Assembly (NCBI GenBank): GCA_021821045.1
Contig: JAKACW010000051.1
Coordinates: 1-33,240, forward strand
Reading direction: 5' to 3'
Source: Pseudomonadota bacterium
GTDB lineage: Bacteria > Pseudomonadota > Gammaproteobacteria > JAADHS01
DNA length: 33,240 nucleotides
Positions 25,950 through 33,240 of the stretch are shown here, one piece after another (positions within the stretch are counted from its first letter, which is position 1; each line of letters starts with the position of its first letter). A program made the translations under genes and the position numbers. A model generated the notes under the pieces. It was not told where the DNA came from. It searched no databases and worked only from the letters and a program-made list of their open reading frames with translations.

Positions 25950-27896
25950 CTATAGCGCCGAAGTCACCCTGGGCGGTGCGTTGTTTAGTTCATCCTCAGC
26001 CAGCGTGAAATAGAAAACCGCCCCGGAGCCGGGGTTGCCCTTTGCCCACACTTCGCCCCCGTGGCGGTGCACGATGCGTTTGACGGTGGCCAGGCCGATC
26101 CCCGTGCCGGGAAACTCATCGGTGCGGTGCAGCCGCTGAAAGGGGCCGAAGAGCTTGTCCGAGAAAGCCATGTCGAAACCCGCCCCGTTGTCCCTCACGA
26201 AGAACGCTTTGCGGCCATTCTGCGTTTGCGCGCCCAGTTCGATTCGGGGCTGAGCGGTCTTGCTGGTGTATTTGATTGCGTTGCCCAACAGGTTTTCCAG
26301 CACGATGCGCAACAATGCCGCGTCGCCGTAGGCGGTGAGGTTGGGTTGAACGATGATCTCGGCCGGCTGCGCTGTTTGCTGTTTGTCCAGGCCGGCCACG
26401 ATCTCCCTGGCGAGCGCGGTTAAATCGACCGCAGCGAGGCGCATGTCGGCCCGGGTGACGCGCGCGAGTCGCAGCATATCGTCGATAAGTACGCCCATGC
26501 GTTGCGCGGCGGCGCGCACCCGCCGCAAATAGCCGTGACCGTGGTCATCGAGATGCTGTCCATAGTCTTCGATGAGCGCCTGGCTGAAGCCGTCGATACT
26601 GCGCAATGGTGCCCGCAGATCGTGGGAGACGGAATAGGAGAATGACTCCAGTTCGCGGTTGGCCGCTTCCAGCTCAGCAGTGCGGCGTTCGGCCAGCGCC
26701 TCGGCGTGTTTGCGCGCGGTGATATCCATGGCGTACGCGACAATGCCGCGCGGATTGCCGGCCTTGTCGTGCAGCTTGGACAGCGATGAATGCACATAGA
26801 ACAGTGCGCCGTCCTTGCGACGCATACGGGTCTCGACCTCGTGAGGGGTGTTGGCCATCAAGGGCGCAAAAACCCGCTCCCGCACCAACTCGGTGTCCTG
26901 CGCAGGGTAAAGCACGCTCATCGGTTGCCCCACGATTTCCGTGCTGCTGTAGCCAAACAGACGTTCCGCGCCGCGGTTCCAGGTGGTGATGTTGTTGTCC
27001 ATGTCGGTGGTGATCACCGCGTCGTGGATCTCGTCGATGATGCGGGCTTGCTCGCGCACCTGTTCGGTGCGTTGTTCGACCCGCTGTTCCAACTGGCCGA
27101 GCGTCTGATGAAGTGCTTCTAGCGCTTGGGACCGTTCCTGTTCCGCGGCGATCCGCTCGCTGATCTCTTCTTTGAGCGCGGCGACCGTCGTCGCCAGGTT
27201 GCCCTGCATTTTGTTGAATCCGCTGAGCACCCAATCGAACTCATCGGGCGCGGACCCGGCACGTTCCGGCCTGGCCAGGGTCAGACGCTCGTCCAAGTTG
27301 GCGATGCCGAGGCGGCCGGCGAAATCGGCGATCCGTCGCAGATGGCGCGTCACCAGCCAATGAAACAGCCACAACATGAAGCCGGCGACGAAGAACGTCT
27401 TGATGCTGTTGGAAATCAGAATGACCCAGAACTTGTCCATCAGCCGCTGGTACACGCCGTCCATGTCGATTACGACCCGCAAAGTGCCGATGTGCTGAAC
27501 GCGGCCCCGGTGCAGCTGGGTCAGGGAATACTCGCGGCTTTTGATCGCTTTGGTCTTGTCTGTTCCGGCCTGGCCCCAGCGTTCTTGTCCCTCGGAGACC
27601 TCGACGTACCGCACGTCGGGCAGTTGCACTAGTCCATCGAGCGCGATTTGGATTTCGTGGCGACTCGTCGCCCACAGCGCGTTGGTGATGGTCGGGAGAT
27701 AGGTTTGACTGACCTGTTGAAAAGTTGCCTCGATGGCCCCCAAGTCGCGGCGATAATCCATGTAGAGTTGAACCGCGGTGGCCAGCAGTGCCACGGCGGT
27801 GCTGAATGCAACAGTGGCGGTTACCAAGCGCCGGGCCAGCGGCGAGATGGGGCTCGGCTTGGCGCGCGCGCCGGGCGAACTTATGGTGTCTGACAT
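25950..27896 (-). CDS. PAS-containing hybrid-type sensor histidine kinase
   Basis: This is a 648-residue membrane sensor kinase. It has one N-terminal helix (RLVTATVAFSTAVALLATAV), a periplasmic segment of about 130 residues, a second helix (TFFVAGFMLWLFHWLV), HAMP, a coiled coil rich in Glu/Gln, a PAS domain (ITTDMDNNITTWNRGAERLF), then HisKA and HATPase. H425 in SVSHDLRAPL is the phosphoacceptor. The N box (NLLGNAIKYT), G1 (DNGAGFDM), F box (LFGPFQRLH) and G2 (GTGIGLA) are all intact. Despite my label it has no receiver domain. ATG 27896 is chosen to overlap the upstream gene by only 16 bases; ATG 27938 is an alternative. No partner response regulator is adjacent. The operon joins it to a periplasmic binding protein and a phosphatase. 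Confidence 0.88.
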   Translation of the reverse strand: MSDTISSPGARAKPSPISPLARRLVTATVAFSTAVALLATAVQLYMDYRRDLGAIEATFQQVSQTYLPTITNALWATSRHEIQIALDGLVQLPDVRYVEVSEGQERWGQAGTDKTKAIKSREYSLTQLHRGRVQHIGTLRVVIDMDGVYQRLMDKFWVILISNSIKTFFVAGFMLWLFHWLVTRHLRRIADFAGRLGIANLDERLTLARPERAGSAPDEFDWVLSGFNKMQGNLATTVAALKEEISERIAAEQERSQALEALHQTLGQLEQRVEQRTEQVREQARIIDEIHDAVITTDMDNNITTWNRGAERLFGYSSTEIVGQPMSVLYPAQDTELVRERVFAPLMANTPHEVETRMRRKDGALFYVHSSLSKLHDKAGNPRGIVAYAMDITARKHAEALAERRTAELEAANRELESFSYSVSHDLRAPLRSIDGFSQALIEDYGQHLDDHGHGYLRRVRAAAQRMGVLIDDMLRLARVTRADMRLAAVDLTALAREIVAGLDKQQTAQPAEIIVQPNLTAYGDAALLRIVLENLLGNAIKYTSKTAQPRIELGAQTQNGRKAFFVRDNGAGFDMAFSDKLFGPFQRLHRTDEFPGTGIGLATVKRIVHRHGGEVWAKGNPGSGAVFYFTLAEDELNNAPPRVTSAL

Positions 27897-28702
27897 TGTG
27901 TCGTGTCGCCGACCAAGGGCGCGAATTTTTCCTCGCATACCCGAGAGTACATTCCTTCCGCCTTGATGGCCCGCAAGGCATCGGCGAGTTTCGGCACAGC
28001 CCCGGCGTGCCGTTTATGTAGATAGACATACATAGGTCGCTCGGCCAGCGGTGGTTCGAGAACGCGCACATTCGCGATGGCCATTTTTTCCGCCAGGGCA
28101 AGGCCGAGCCAGCGTTCATAGAGCGCGACGTCGATCCGGTTTCTATTCAGCATATCGAACAACTGCTCCGCCGTATCGACGACCGTGACACGGCTGCCCG
28201 GTGGAAGATTTTGCTCGAAAATCTTCCATCCTCGTATATGACCCACGACCAGTGGCGCAATGGCTGCCCAGTCGGCGCGCGGAACTTCGGCACGTTGAGT
28301 AAACGCGACAAAATGGAAATCAAGAATCTTCTCCGGCACTTGAACCAGATTGGGATAGGTTTTCTCCAGCCCCGCGATGCGCGCTGAGACGCCGTCTTCA
28401 ATGCCGGCGTTGGCGTTCAACAGGGCGCGCTCGGGCGGCACGCGTACAAACTTCAAACTCAAACCGGCCCGGCGGAACGCTTCTTGGGCGACGATGTCGA
28501 GAAAGCCGTCGCCCGCCAATGTGGTGTAGGGGGTTTCATACGTGTCGCTGAGGATGAGTTGTGGCGGTTCGGCGGACGTCGCCGAGTTCCACAGCAACAC
28601 CAGGGTGAGCGCGGCAAGCCATTTCCTGACATCGACGAAATATGCCCTAACAGCGCGATGGCAAAGGCGACTAATCGGAGCGGGGGTGTCGGTTATGTGC
28701 AC
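27881..28702 (-). CDS. periplasmic solute-binding protein (SBP_bac_3-like)
   Basis: The 273-residue exported protein resembles extracellular solute-binding family 3 (amino-acid-binding type). It has a signal peptide (WLAALTLVLLWNSATSA|EPP), then ILSDTYETPYTTLAGDGFLDIVAQEAFRRAG, AEQLFDMLNRNRIDVALYERW and the C-terminal MYVYLHKRHAGAVPKLADALR typical of the ligand-binding fold. No ABC permease or ATPase is encoded nearby, so it more probably serves as a free periplasmic sensor for the downstream kinase, whose gene it overlaps by 16 bases. The start is GTG 28702, with AGGGA upstream. The ligand is unknown. Confidence 0.8.
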   Translation of the reverse strand: MHITDTPAPISRLCHRAVRAYFVDVRKWLAALTLVLLWNSATSAEPPQLILSDTYETPYTTLAGDGFLDIVAQEAFRRAGLSLKFVRVPPERALLNANAGIEDGVSARIAGLEKTYPNLVQVPEKILDFHFVAFTQRAEVPRADWAAIAPLVVGHIRGWKIFEQNLPPGSRVTVVDTAEQLFDMLNRNRIDVALYERWLGLALAEKMAIANVRVLEPPLAERPMYVYLHKRHAGAVPKLADALRAIKAEGMYSRVCEEKFAPLVGDTTQCQTP

Positions 28703-28798
28703 TTGGGTCCCTATGAACAGTCTCTCGCGAAAGTGTAGACCATCGGCGGTGTTAGAGCTAAACGCGCGGCGGTCGGCTTGACAGTGACGGAGCCGGCG

Positions 28799-28816
28799 AA
28801 CGGTGGTTTAACCGTT
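28799..28816. promoter_or_regulatory. operator-like inverted repeat
   Basis: AACGGT, GGTTTA, ACCGTT is a perfect 6-bp inverted repeat with a 6-bp spacer, about 95 bp upstream of the solute-binding gene start (minus) and 25 bp before the phased repeats (plus). It could be an operator for the SBP-kinase-phosphatase operon. Confidence 0.35.
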
Positions 28817-28840
28817 GCGCGCCCCGTCGTTTCAAACAAT

Positions 28841-28912
28841 GTAAGTAATAAGTCAGGTAAATATAAGAAACGCGAAATGATTTTGTAAGGAAAGCGTAAG
28901 GGCCGGGTAAGG
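28841..28912 (+). promoter_or_regulatory. 11-bp-phased direct repeats, OmpR-type regulator site
   Basis: GTAAGG occurs exactly at 28885, 28896 and 28907 with N5 spacers, a period of 11 bp. Further upstream in the same phase are GTAAGT (28841), GTCAGG (28852) and ATAAGA (28863); 28874 (GAAATG) is poor. Direct hexamers with an N5 spacer are the binding pattern of OmpR/PhoB-type regulators such as PmrA and QseB. The array ends about 63 bp before the Met/Gly-rich protein's start codon, where a regulator would contact RNA polymerase. Confidence 0.7.
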
Positions 28913-28975
28913 TCATTCCCGCATCATTCCTCCTAACGAAACACAGCAACGACGCACCTCTGAGGAGAAATGATT

Positions 28976-29320
<345 letters not shown>

Positions 29321-29356
29321 TTCAATCCCAGCCATCACTCTGCCTGCGCAACGTTT

Positions 29357-29383
29357 GGGGGTCGTAAGGCCCCCGCTTTTTTT
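29357..29383 (+). terminator. intrinsic terminator of Met/Gly-rich gene
   Basis: GGGGGTC, loop GTAA, GGCCCCC (7 bp with one G-T pair), then GC and seven T residues. It ends the plus-strand transcript. The T-run reaches into the stop codon of the convergent regulator gene (29382-29384), so the two genes nearly touch. Confidence 0.85.
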
Positions 29384-30902
29384 AGGCGTTTGACTGGCCG
29401 CGGATTCGCTGCGGCTCGACGCGTTTGTTCGCGACGGCACTGGGGAACTCAAGCTCGATGCAAGGCTGTTCGGCCGTATTGCGGGCCACCGACAAACGCC
29501 CGCTGTGCAGCTCAACAATACGCTCGACCAACGTCGAACCGGAACGGCGTCCGTGACTCCAACGTGACTGCGGCTGTTGACCGCTGTCCACGTGCAGGCG
29601 CGCGGGCGCGCGTTGCGGCTCGGCTGCGTTGGTCGCGGGCTCGCCTCCTCGACCGCGCACGGCGAGGCGGACAAAATCGCCTTGCTGCGTCACGCTGATT
29701 TCGATGTGGCGCTTGGACGGGCTTTTCATCAGGACGGACTCCAAAAGCTGTCGGATCAGAACCGACAAGAGAATACCGTCGCCCCAAATGATCCCCTCGC
29801 ATGGCGTGGCAAGACTCAAGACAATGCCGCGCTCGTGGGCGCCGGGCTCCAGTTCCGCGGTAACTTGCTCGCAAATTTCGCACAACGCGACCTGCCGATT
29901 GAGGGTGGGCACCTTGTCCCGCTCCAGACCGATGACGGCCGCCAGCGAATCGAGCAGGGATTGCGCGCGGTCGGTCGCCCGCAGAATGTTGTTCAACGTC
30001 AGGGCGCGAATCTTTGGATCATCGCTGCGCAGGGCCAATTCGGCTTGGAGTTTTATCGCATTGAGCGGCCGCCGCAGGATTTGCGCGGTTTCGGTGCAGA
30101 CGTTGCGCTCGTGATCGAGATCCTGCTGCAGGCGTTTGAATATCTGATCTAGCATCCCGAGCAGCGGCTCGAACTCGCCGGGACCGTGTTGCGGCAGGGG
30201 ATGGCCAGCCGGTTGTACTTCCCCCGTCGGTTGCGCCACGGCTTCTCCGCTGATGGCATAGCCGACGCCGCGAACGGTGCGGATAAAATCGGCCCCGAGC
30301 TTTTTGCGCAAACGATGGACATGCACTTCCACCGCATTGCTTTCGACTTCTTCGTCCCACGCGTAGAGGGTTTCCTCCAGTCGTGACTTGGATACGATCC
30401 TGCCGGCGTTTTCCAGCAGCACTTCGAGCATGGCGAATTCGCGCGGTGTCAGGTCAACGGCATTCCCGTGGACGGAGACGTTGCGCGAGGCGGGATCAAG
30501 GCGAATGGGTCCATAAATCAGTTCGGACGCCGGGCGCCCCGCCTGGCGACGCACCAGGGCGCGGATGTTGGCCCGCAGTTCGTCCAGTCCGAAGGGTTTG
30601 AGCAAGTAGTCGTCGGCGCCTGCATCCAGCGCGTTGATGCGCGCGTTTTTGTCCAGGCGATCCCCGAGCGCCAGAATGAGCGCGTTGCTGGACTTCGTCT
30701 TGCGCACATCTTGAATGAGGTCGAGTCCGGTCGAGTCGGGCAGGGCGAGGTCCACGATGAGCAGGTCGTACTGCTCTGTTTCCAATGCCCCGCGGGCGGA
30801 TTTCGCGTCGGGAATCCAATTGGCGGCGTGGCCTTCTTGGCGCAGCGCTTGCTGCAGCGAAAGTCCCAGATTTTGATCATCTTCGACGAGTAGTAAACGC
30901 AT
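29382..30902 (-). CDS. OmpR-type response regulator fused to degenerate QseC-like kinase core
   Basis: The 506-residue soluble protein begins with a receiver domain (D8, D9, phosphoacceptor D51, K103; the usual Thr/Ser is A79). A winged-helix DNA-binding domain follows (about 128-218, ending DFIRTVRGVGYAI), like QseB. After a Pro/Gly linker, residues 262-495 resemble the catalytic core of a QseC-like kinase, but every key residue is lost. The H-box reads TETAQ275ILRRPLNAIKLQAEL with Gln for His, the N-box Asn is S390, and the G1 Asp is replaced in VRGRGGEP. There are no membrane helices or sensor. It is therefore a transcription factor with a pseudokinase tail. ATG 30902 is chosen; a TTG at 30920 is an alternative. 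It is divergent from the cytochrome operon. Confidence 0.85.
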   Translation of the reverse strand: MRLLLVEDDQNLGLSLQQALRQEGHAANWIPDAKSARGALETEQYDLLIVDLALPDSTGLDLIQDVRKTKSSNALILALGDRLDKNARINALDAGADDYLLKPFGLDELRANIRALVRRQAGRPASELIYGPIRLDPASRNVSVHGNAVDLTPREFAMLEVLLENAGRIVSKSRLEETLYAWDEEVESNAVEVHVHRLRKKLGADFIRTVRGVGYAISGEAVAQPTGEVQPAGHPLPQHGPGEFEPLLGMLDQIFKRLQQDLDHERNVCTETAQILRRPLNAIKLQAELALRSDDPKIRALTLNNILRATDRAQSLLDSLAAVIGLERDKVPTLNRQVALCEICEQVTAELEPGAHERGIVLSLATPCEGIIWGDGILLSVLIRQLLESVLMKSPSKRHIEISVTQQGDFVRLAVRGRGGEPATNAAEPQRAPARLHVDSGQQPQSRWSHGRRSGSTLVERIVELHSGRLSVARNTAEQPCIELEFPSAVANKRVEPQRIRGQSNA

Positions 30903-30999
30903 GTCCGTAAAGTCACACAATGGGCTTTCGGGGCCTATAGGTGAGATTGCGTACTTTGTCGTGGCCGTCAGTGGACCACGGCGTCAAGTGCTTTTTGTC

Positions 31000-31017
31000 G
31001 TTAAGGGTTACTTAATT
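31000..31017. promoter_or_regulatory. possible regulator half-sites before cytochrome operon
   Basis: GTTAAGG (31000-31006) is followed 11 bp on by CTTAATT (31011-31017), giving TTAAG-N6-TTAAT. This resembles the PmrA/QseB direct-repeat pattern and the TAAGG core repeated at 28885-28912. It lies in the 256-bp gap between the divergent regulator and cytochrome genes. Only two half-sites are visible and the second is weak. Confidence 0.35.
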
Positions 31018-31158
31018 AATGTCGTGGGACAATGCGCTCTCAGTGGTTTCCGCTCGCCGGAGTCAACAATTAATTCGCACCGCGGATCGACGATTGACGC
31101 GATGAGTGGGGTGCGAGTAGGTTGTGGGGCTCGTCACTCCCACGAGCAGAGAAAGACA

Positions 31159-32313
31159 ATGAAAACAACTGATAATTCAGATCGATCCGCCATCATTGTG
31201 TGGGACTTGCCGACCCGCGTTTTCCACTGGTTGCTGGTGGTCGGATTTGCCTTGGCGCTGATCACATCCGACGACAGTCGATACCTGTATGCCCATGTTT
31301 ATGGCGGTTATCTTTTTGCCGGCTTGCTGGCTTTTCGCTTCATTTGGGGCGCTGTCGGCAGCCGGTATGCCAAGTTTCGATCGTTTGCTTATGACTGGCC
31401 TTCGGTAACGGCGTATTTGAAAGGTCTGATCAACGGCCAGGCGTCGCGTTACATCGGACACAATCCGGCCGGAAGCTGGGCGATTTTCGCGATGCTGCTA
31501 CTGGGGCTGCTGGTGGTCATCACCGGGTTGGTCGTTCTCGGCGGTGAGGAGCGCCACGGCCCATTGAACGGTCTCATCAGTTTCAAAGTCGGTAAGGGCA
31601 CCAAAGAGATTCACGAGTTACTGGCGTGGTCGATGTTTGGCTTGGTCGTGCTGCATCTGTGCGGAGTGATTCTCGAGAGCGTATTCCATAAAGAGAATCT
31701 CATCTGGGCAATGATCACGGGTCGCAAGGAAGCGGCCGCTGGCACGCCTGGCGCGGCCGGCCATCACCTTCTCGGCGTCACTCTTTTGTTCGTCGGCGCG
31801 GCATCGGCTTTGAGTTATTTTCACGGGTATCTGGTGGAAACGGCCGATAGCCCGTATCGGCCGTTTCGCGGACCCCAGCTGCCGGACAATGCGGTGTGGC
31901 GCGAGGCCTGCGGCGAGTGCCATCTTGCTTACCATCCCAATTTGCTGCCGGCGCGGTCATGGCAACTCATGATGGATGAACAAGCCGAACATTTCGGCGA
32001 CGACCTTGGGCTTGACGAGGAGACCGTCAAGGAAGTGACCGACTTCCTGGTAAAAAATGCAGCGGAAGCCGGCATGACCGAAGCGGCGTGGGAAATGATG
32101 GAATCCATCGGGCCCGACGAGAAGCCGCTCAGCATCGTCGAGACAAAATACTGGAAACATGAGCACAAAGAAATTAGTGATGCCTATTGGAAGAGCGAGA
32201 AGGTCAGAGCCAAAGGTAACTGTGCGGCGTGTCATCTCGACGCCAAGGAGGGTACCTTCGAGGATTCCAGTATGAGACTCCCCGATTTGTCGAAGAGCGA
32301 GAGGAAACCATGA
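31159..32313 (+). CDS. cytochrome b561 fused to diheme cytochrome c (DHC) domain
   Basis: This is a 384-residue membrane cytochrome. Residues 1-190 form a four-helix b561-type heme b domain (VWDLPTRVFHWLLVVGFALA, LYAHVYGGYLFAGLLAFRFIWG, KEIHELLAWSMFGLVVLHLCGV) with paired His ligands. After one more helix (LLGVTLLFVGAASALSYF), the periplasmic part holds two heme c sites, C251-G-E-C-H255 and C355-A-A-C-H359. It is clearly homologous to the separate DHC gene at 32747 (shared LLPARSW / LMPARSW and HFGDD / HFGDN). It should take electrons from the quinone pool and pass them to DHC or SHP. ATG 31159 follows AGAGAAAG. The stop overlaps the shp start (ATGA). Confidence 0.9.
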   Translation: MKTTDNSDRSAIIVWDLPTRVFHWLLVVGFALALITSDDSRYLYAHVYGGYLFAGLLAFRFIWGAVGSRYAKFRSFAYDWPSVTAYLKGLINGQASRYIGHNPAGSWAIFAMLLLGLLVVITGLVVLGGEERHGPLNGLISFKVGKGTKEIHELLAWSMFGLVVLHLCGVILESVFHKENLIWAMITGRKEAAAGTPGAAGHHLLGVTLLFVGAASALSYFHGYLVETADSPYRPFRGPQLPDNAVWREACGECHLAYHPNLLPARSWQLMMDEQAEHFGDDLGLDEETVKEVTDFLVKNAAEAGMTEAAWEMMESIGPDEKPLSIVETKYWKHEHKEISDAYWKSEKVRAKGNCAACHLDAKEGTFEDSSMRLPDLSKSERKP

Positions 32314-32717
32314 AGAAGAAACTCACATTGTTTGCCGCCGTTGCCTTGTCGTTAGGTGCAACAGCCGCGAGCGCGGGTGCGGTGGATGAATTACTGCAGC
32401 AATATCAAACCCAAGGCGCGGGCGATTTTAGCGCCGAACGCGGCAAGCAGCGCTGGCACGAGGATCATCCCGATCCCGAGCAGCCCGGCAAGGTGCGCAA
32501 TTGTTCCAGTTGCCACACCAACGATTTCAAAGCAATCGGCAAGCACGCCAAAACCGGGGAAGAAATCGACCCGCTGGCGCCGTCGGTCAACAAGGAACGA
32601 CTCACCGACAAGAAGTTCATCGAGAAATGGCTCAAACGCAACTGCAAATGGGTCATCGATCGTGAGTGCACGCCCCAGGAGAAAGGGGACTACTTGGTAT
32701 TTCTGCGTGACCAATGA
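32310..32717 (+). CDS. shp: sphaeroides heme protein (SHP), DUF1924 cytochrome c
   Basis: The 135-residue periplasmic monoheme cytochrome c has a signal peptide ending ATAASA|GAV (residue 22). Heme is attached at C65-S-S-C-H69. SHP is unusual in that an Asn, not Met or His, is the second axial ligand in the oxidised form, leaving a site that can bind oxygen or NO when reduced. The candidate here is N94 in PSVNKERLTD. The C-terminal pair of cysteines (NCKWVIDRECTPQE) fits the disulfide near the heme described for SHP. ATG 32310 overlaps the upstream stop; AGAGGAAACC precedes it. Its partners are the b561-DHC fusion before it and DHC after it. Confidence 0.88.
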   Translation: MKKKLTLFAAVALSLGATAASAGAVDELLQQYQTQGAGDFSAERGKQRWHEDHPDPEQPGKVRNCSSCHTNDFKAIGKHAKTGEEIDPLAPSVNKERLTDKKFIEKWLKRNCKWVIDRECTPQEKGDYLVFLRDQ

Positions 32718-32746
32718 TGACCAAACGAATAGCGGAGGGAACGACC

Positions 32747-33240
32747 ATGAAATCAACGCGGGAGAAACTTGCCGTCCTGACATTGTGCATCGCCAGCGGA
32801 TCTGCATTGGCGGGGAAGGATGTCGCGCCGGTTGACAACCAGGATTATGCAAAAGAGTGCGGATCGTGCCATTTCCCGTACCAGCCCGGCCTAATGCCGG
32901 CGCGGTCGTGGGAGAAGATCATGGCCAATCTGGCCGACCATTTCGGCGACAATGCGGAGTTGCCCGCGGACGAGCAGAAAATGCTGACGGATTACTTGGT
33001 TGCCAATGCGGCGGACACATCTAAATACAAGCGGTCGGTCAAGATTATGAAATCCATCGCGGCGGGGCAGACGCCGACGCGCATCACGGAGATTCGATAT
33101 ATCATCGAAAAGCACGACGAAGTGCCGAAGCGGCTGATTGTGGACAATCCTGACGTAAAAAGTCTCAGCCGCTGCGACGCCTGTCATATCAAAGCGGCTG
33201 AAGGGTCCTATTCGGAAGGGGAGGTTAAAATTCCGGGCGC
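32747..33240 (+). CDS. diheme cytochrome c (DHC), 3' end outside window
   Basis: The frame opens at ATG 32747 (GGAGGG upstream) and is still open at the last base, so the gene is cut by the window edge; 164 codons are visible. A signal peptide (VLTLCIASGSALA|GKD) is followed by heme sites C38-G-S-C-H42 and C143-D-A-C-H147. The spacing and the segment LMPARSWEKIMANLADHFGD match the C-terminal half of the b561 fusion two genes upstream. DHC is the expected soluble electron donor to SHP. Third gene of the operon, 29 bp after shp. Confidence 0.85.
   Translation, partial: MKSTREKLAVLTLCIASGSALAGKDVAPVDNQDYAKECGSCHFPYQPGLMPARSWEKIMANLADHFGDNAELPADEQKMLTDYLVANAADTSKYKRSVKIMKSIAAGQTPTRITEIRYIIEKHDEVPKRLIVDNPDVKSLSRCDACHIKAAEGSYSEGEVKIPG

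Noticed and set aside
29382-30902. Two separate genes (qseB and qseC) joined by a sequencing error
   Set aside because: The frame is continuous through a plausible linker, and the kinase half has lost several separate motifs and its membrane part, which a single frameshift would not cause. It remains possible only as older gene decay.

Overview
The window looks like chromosomal DNA of a GC-rich gammaproteobacterium, probably one with sulfur or respiratory metabolism of the Chromatiales/Ectothiorhodospira kind. This is inference, from a CDGEA-ordered Rnf complex, a TusA-DsrE2 sulfur-carrier pair, BepA, PutA and a sphaeroides-heme-protein (SHP) cytochrome cluster. No phage, transposase or CRISPR array is visible. 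A REP-like palindromic repeat (TGTGGGAGCGG...CCGCGA and its inverse) occurs in four intergenic places and as a fifth, partial copy.

Layout. 1-5403 (+): rnfC, rnfD, rnfG, rnfE and rnfA, then, after a REP cluster, a plant-type ferredoxin-NADP reductase. 5489-7277 (+): a SAM methyltransferase and a GT4 glycosyltransferase. 7283-7648 (-): a PilZ protein, then about 620 bp with two inverted repeats in front of an exported Sel1-repeat protein (8269-9846, +). 10077-11543 (-): the periplasmic protease/chaperone BepA, diverging from tusA-dsrE2 (11676-12378, +). 12434-16659 (+): an RND efflux fusion protein and pump behind an operator-like palindrome. 16775-18106 (-): an unrecognised exported HExxH protein. 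18185-21733 (-): a small unknown gene and putA. 21984-22073: tRNA-Ser(GGA). 22147-23800 (+): a coiled-coil protein, an EamA transporter and a small zinc-ribbon membrane protein. 23819-28702 (-): a signalling operon of a periplasmic solute-binding protein, a PAS histidine kinase and a SpoIIE-type phosphatase.

The most unusual region is 28799-33240. It holds a secreted protein that is 85% Met+Gly (tandem MGG), behind a series of direct repeats phased at 11 bp (GTAAGG three times exactly, with weaker upstream copies in the same phase). A convergent gene encodes a response regulator fused to a QseC-like kinase core that has lost its phosphoacceptor His, its N-box Asn and its G1 Asp. Diverging from that gene is an electron-transfer operon: cytochrome b561 fused to a diheme cytochrome c, then SHP, then a soluble diheme cytochrome c that runs off the window. 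A reasonable hypothesis is that the fused regulator controls both the Met/Gly protein and the SHP redox operon.
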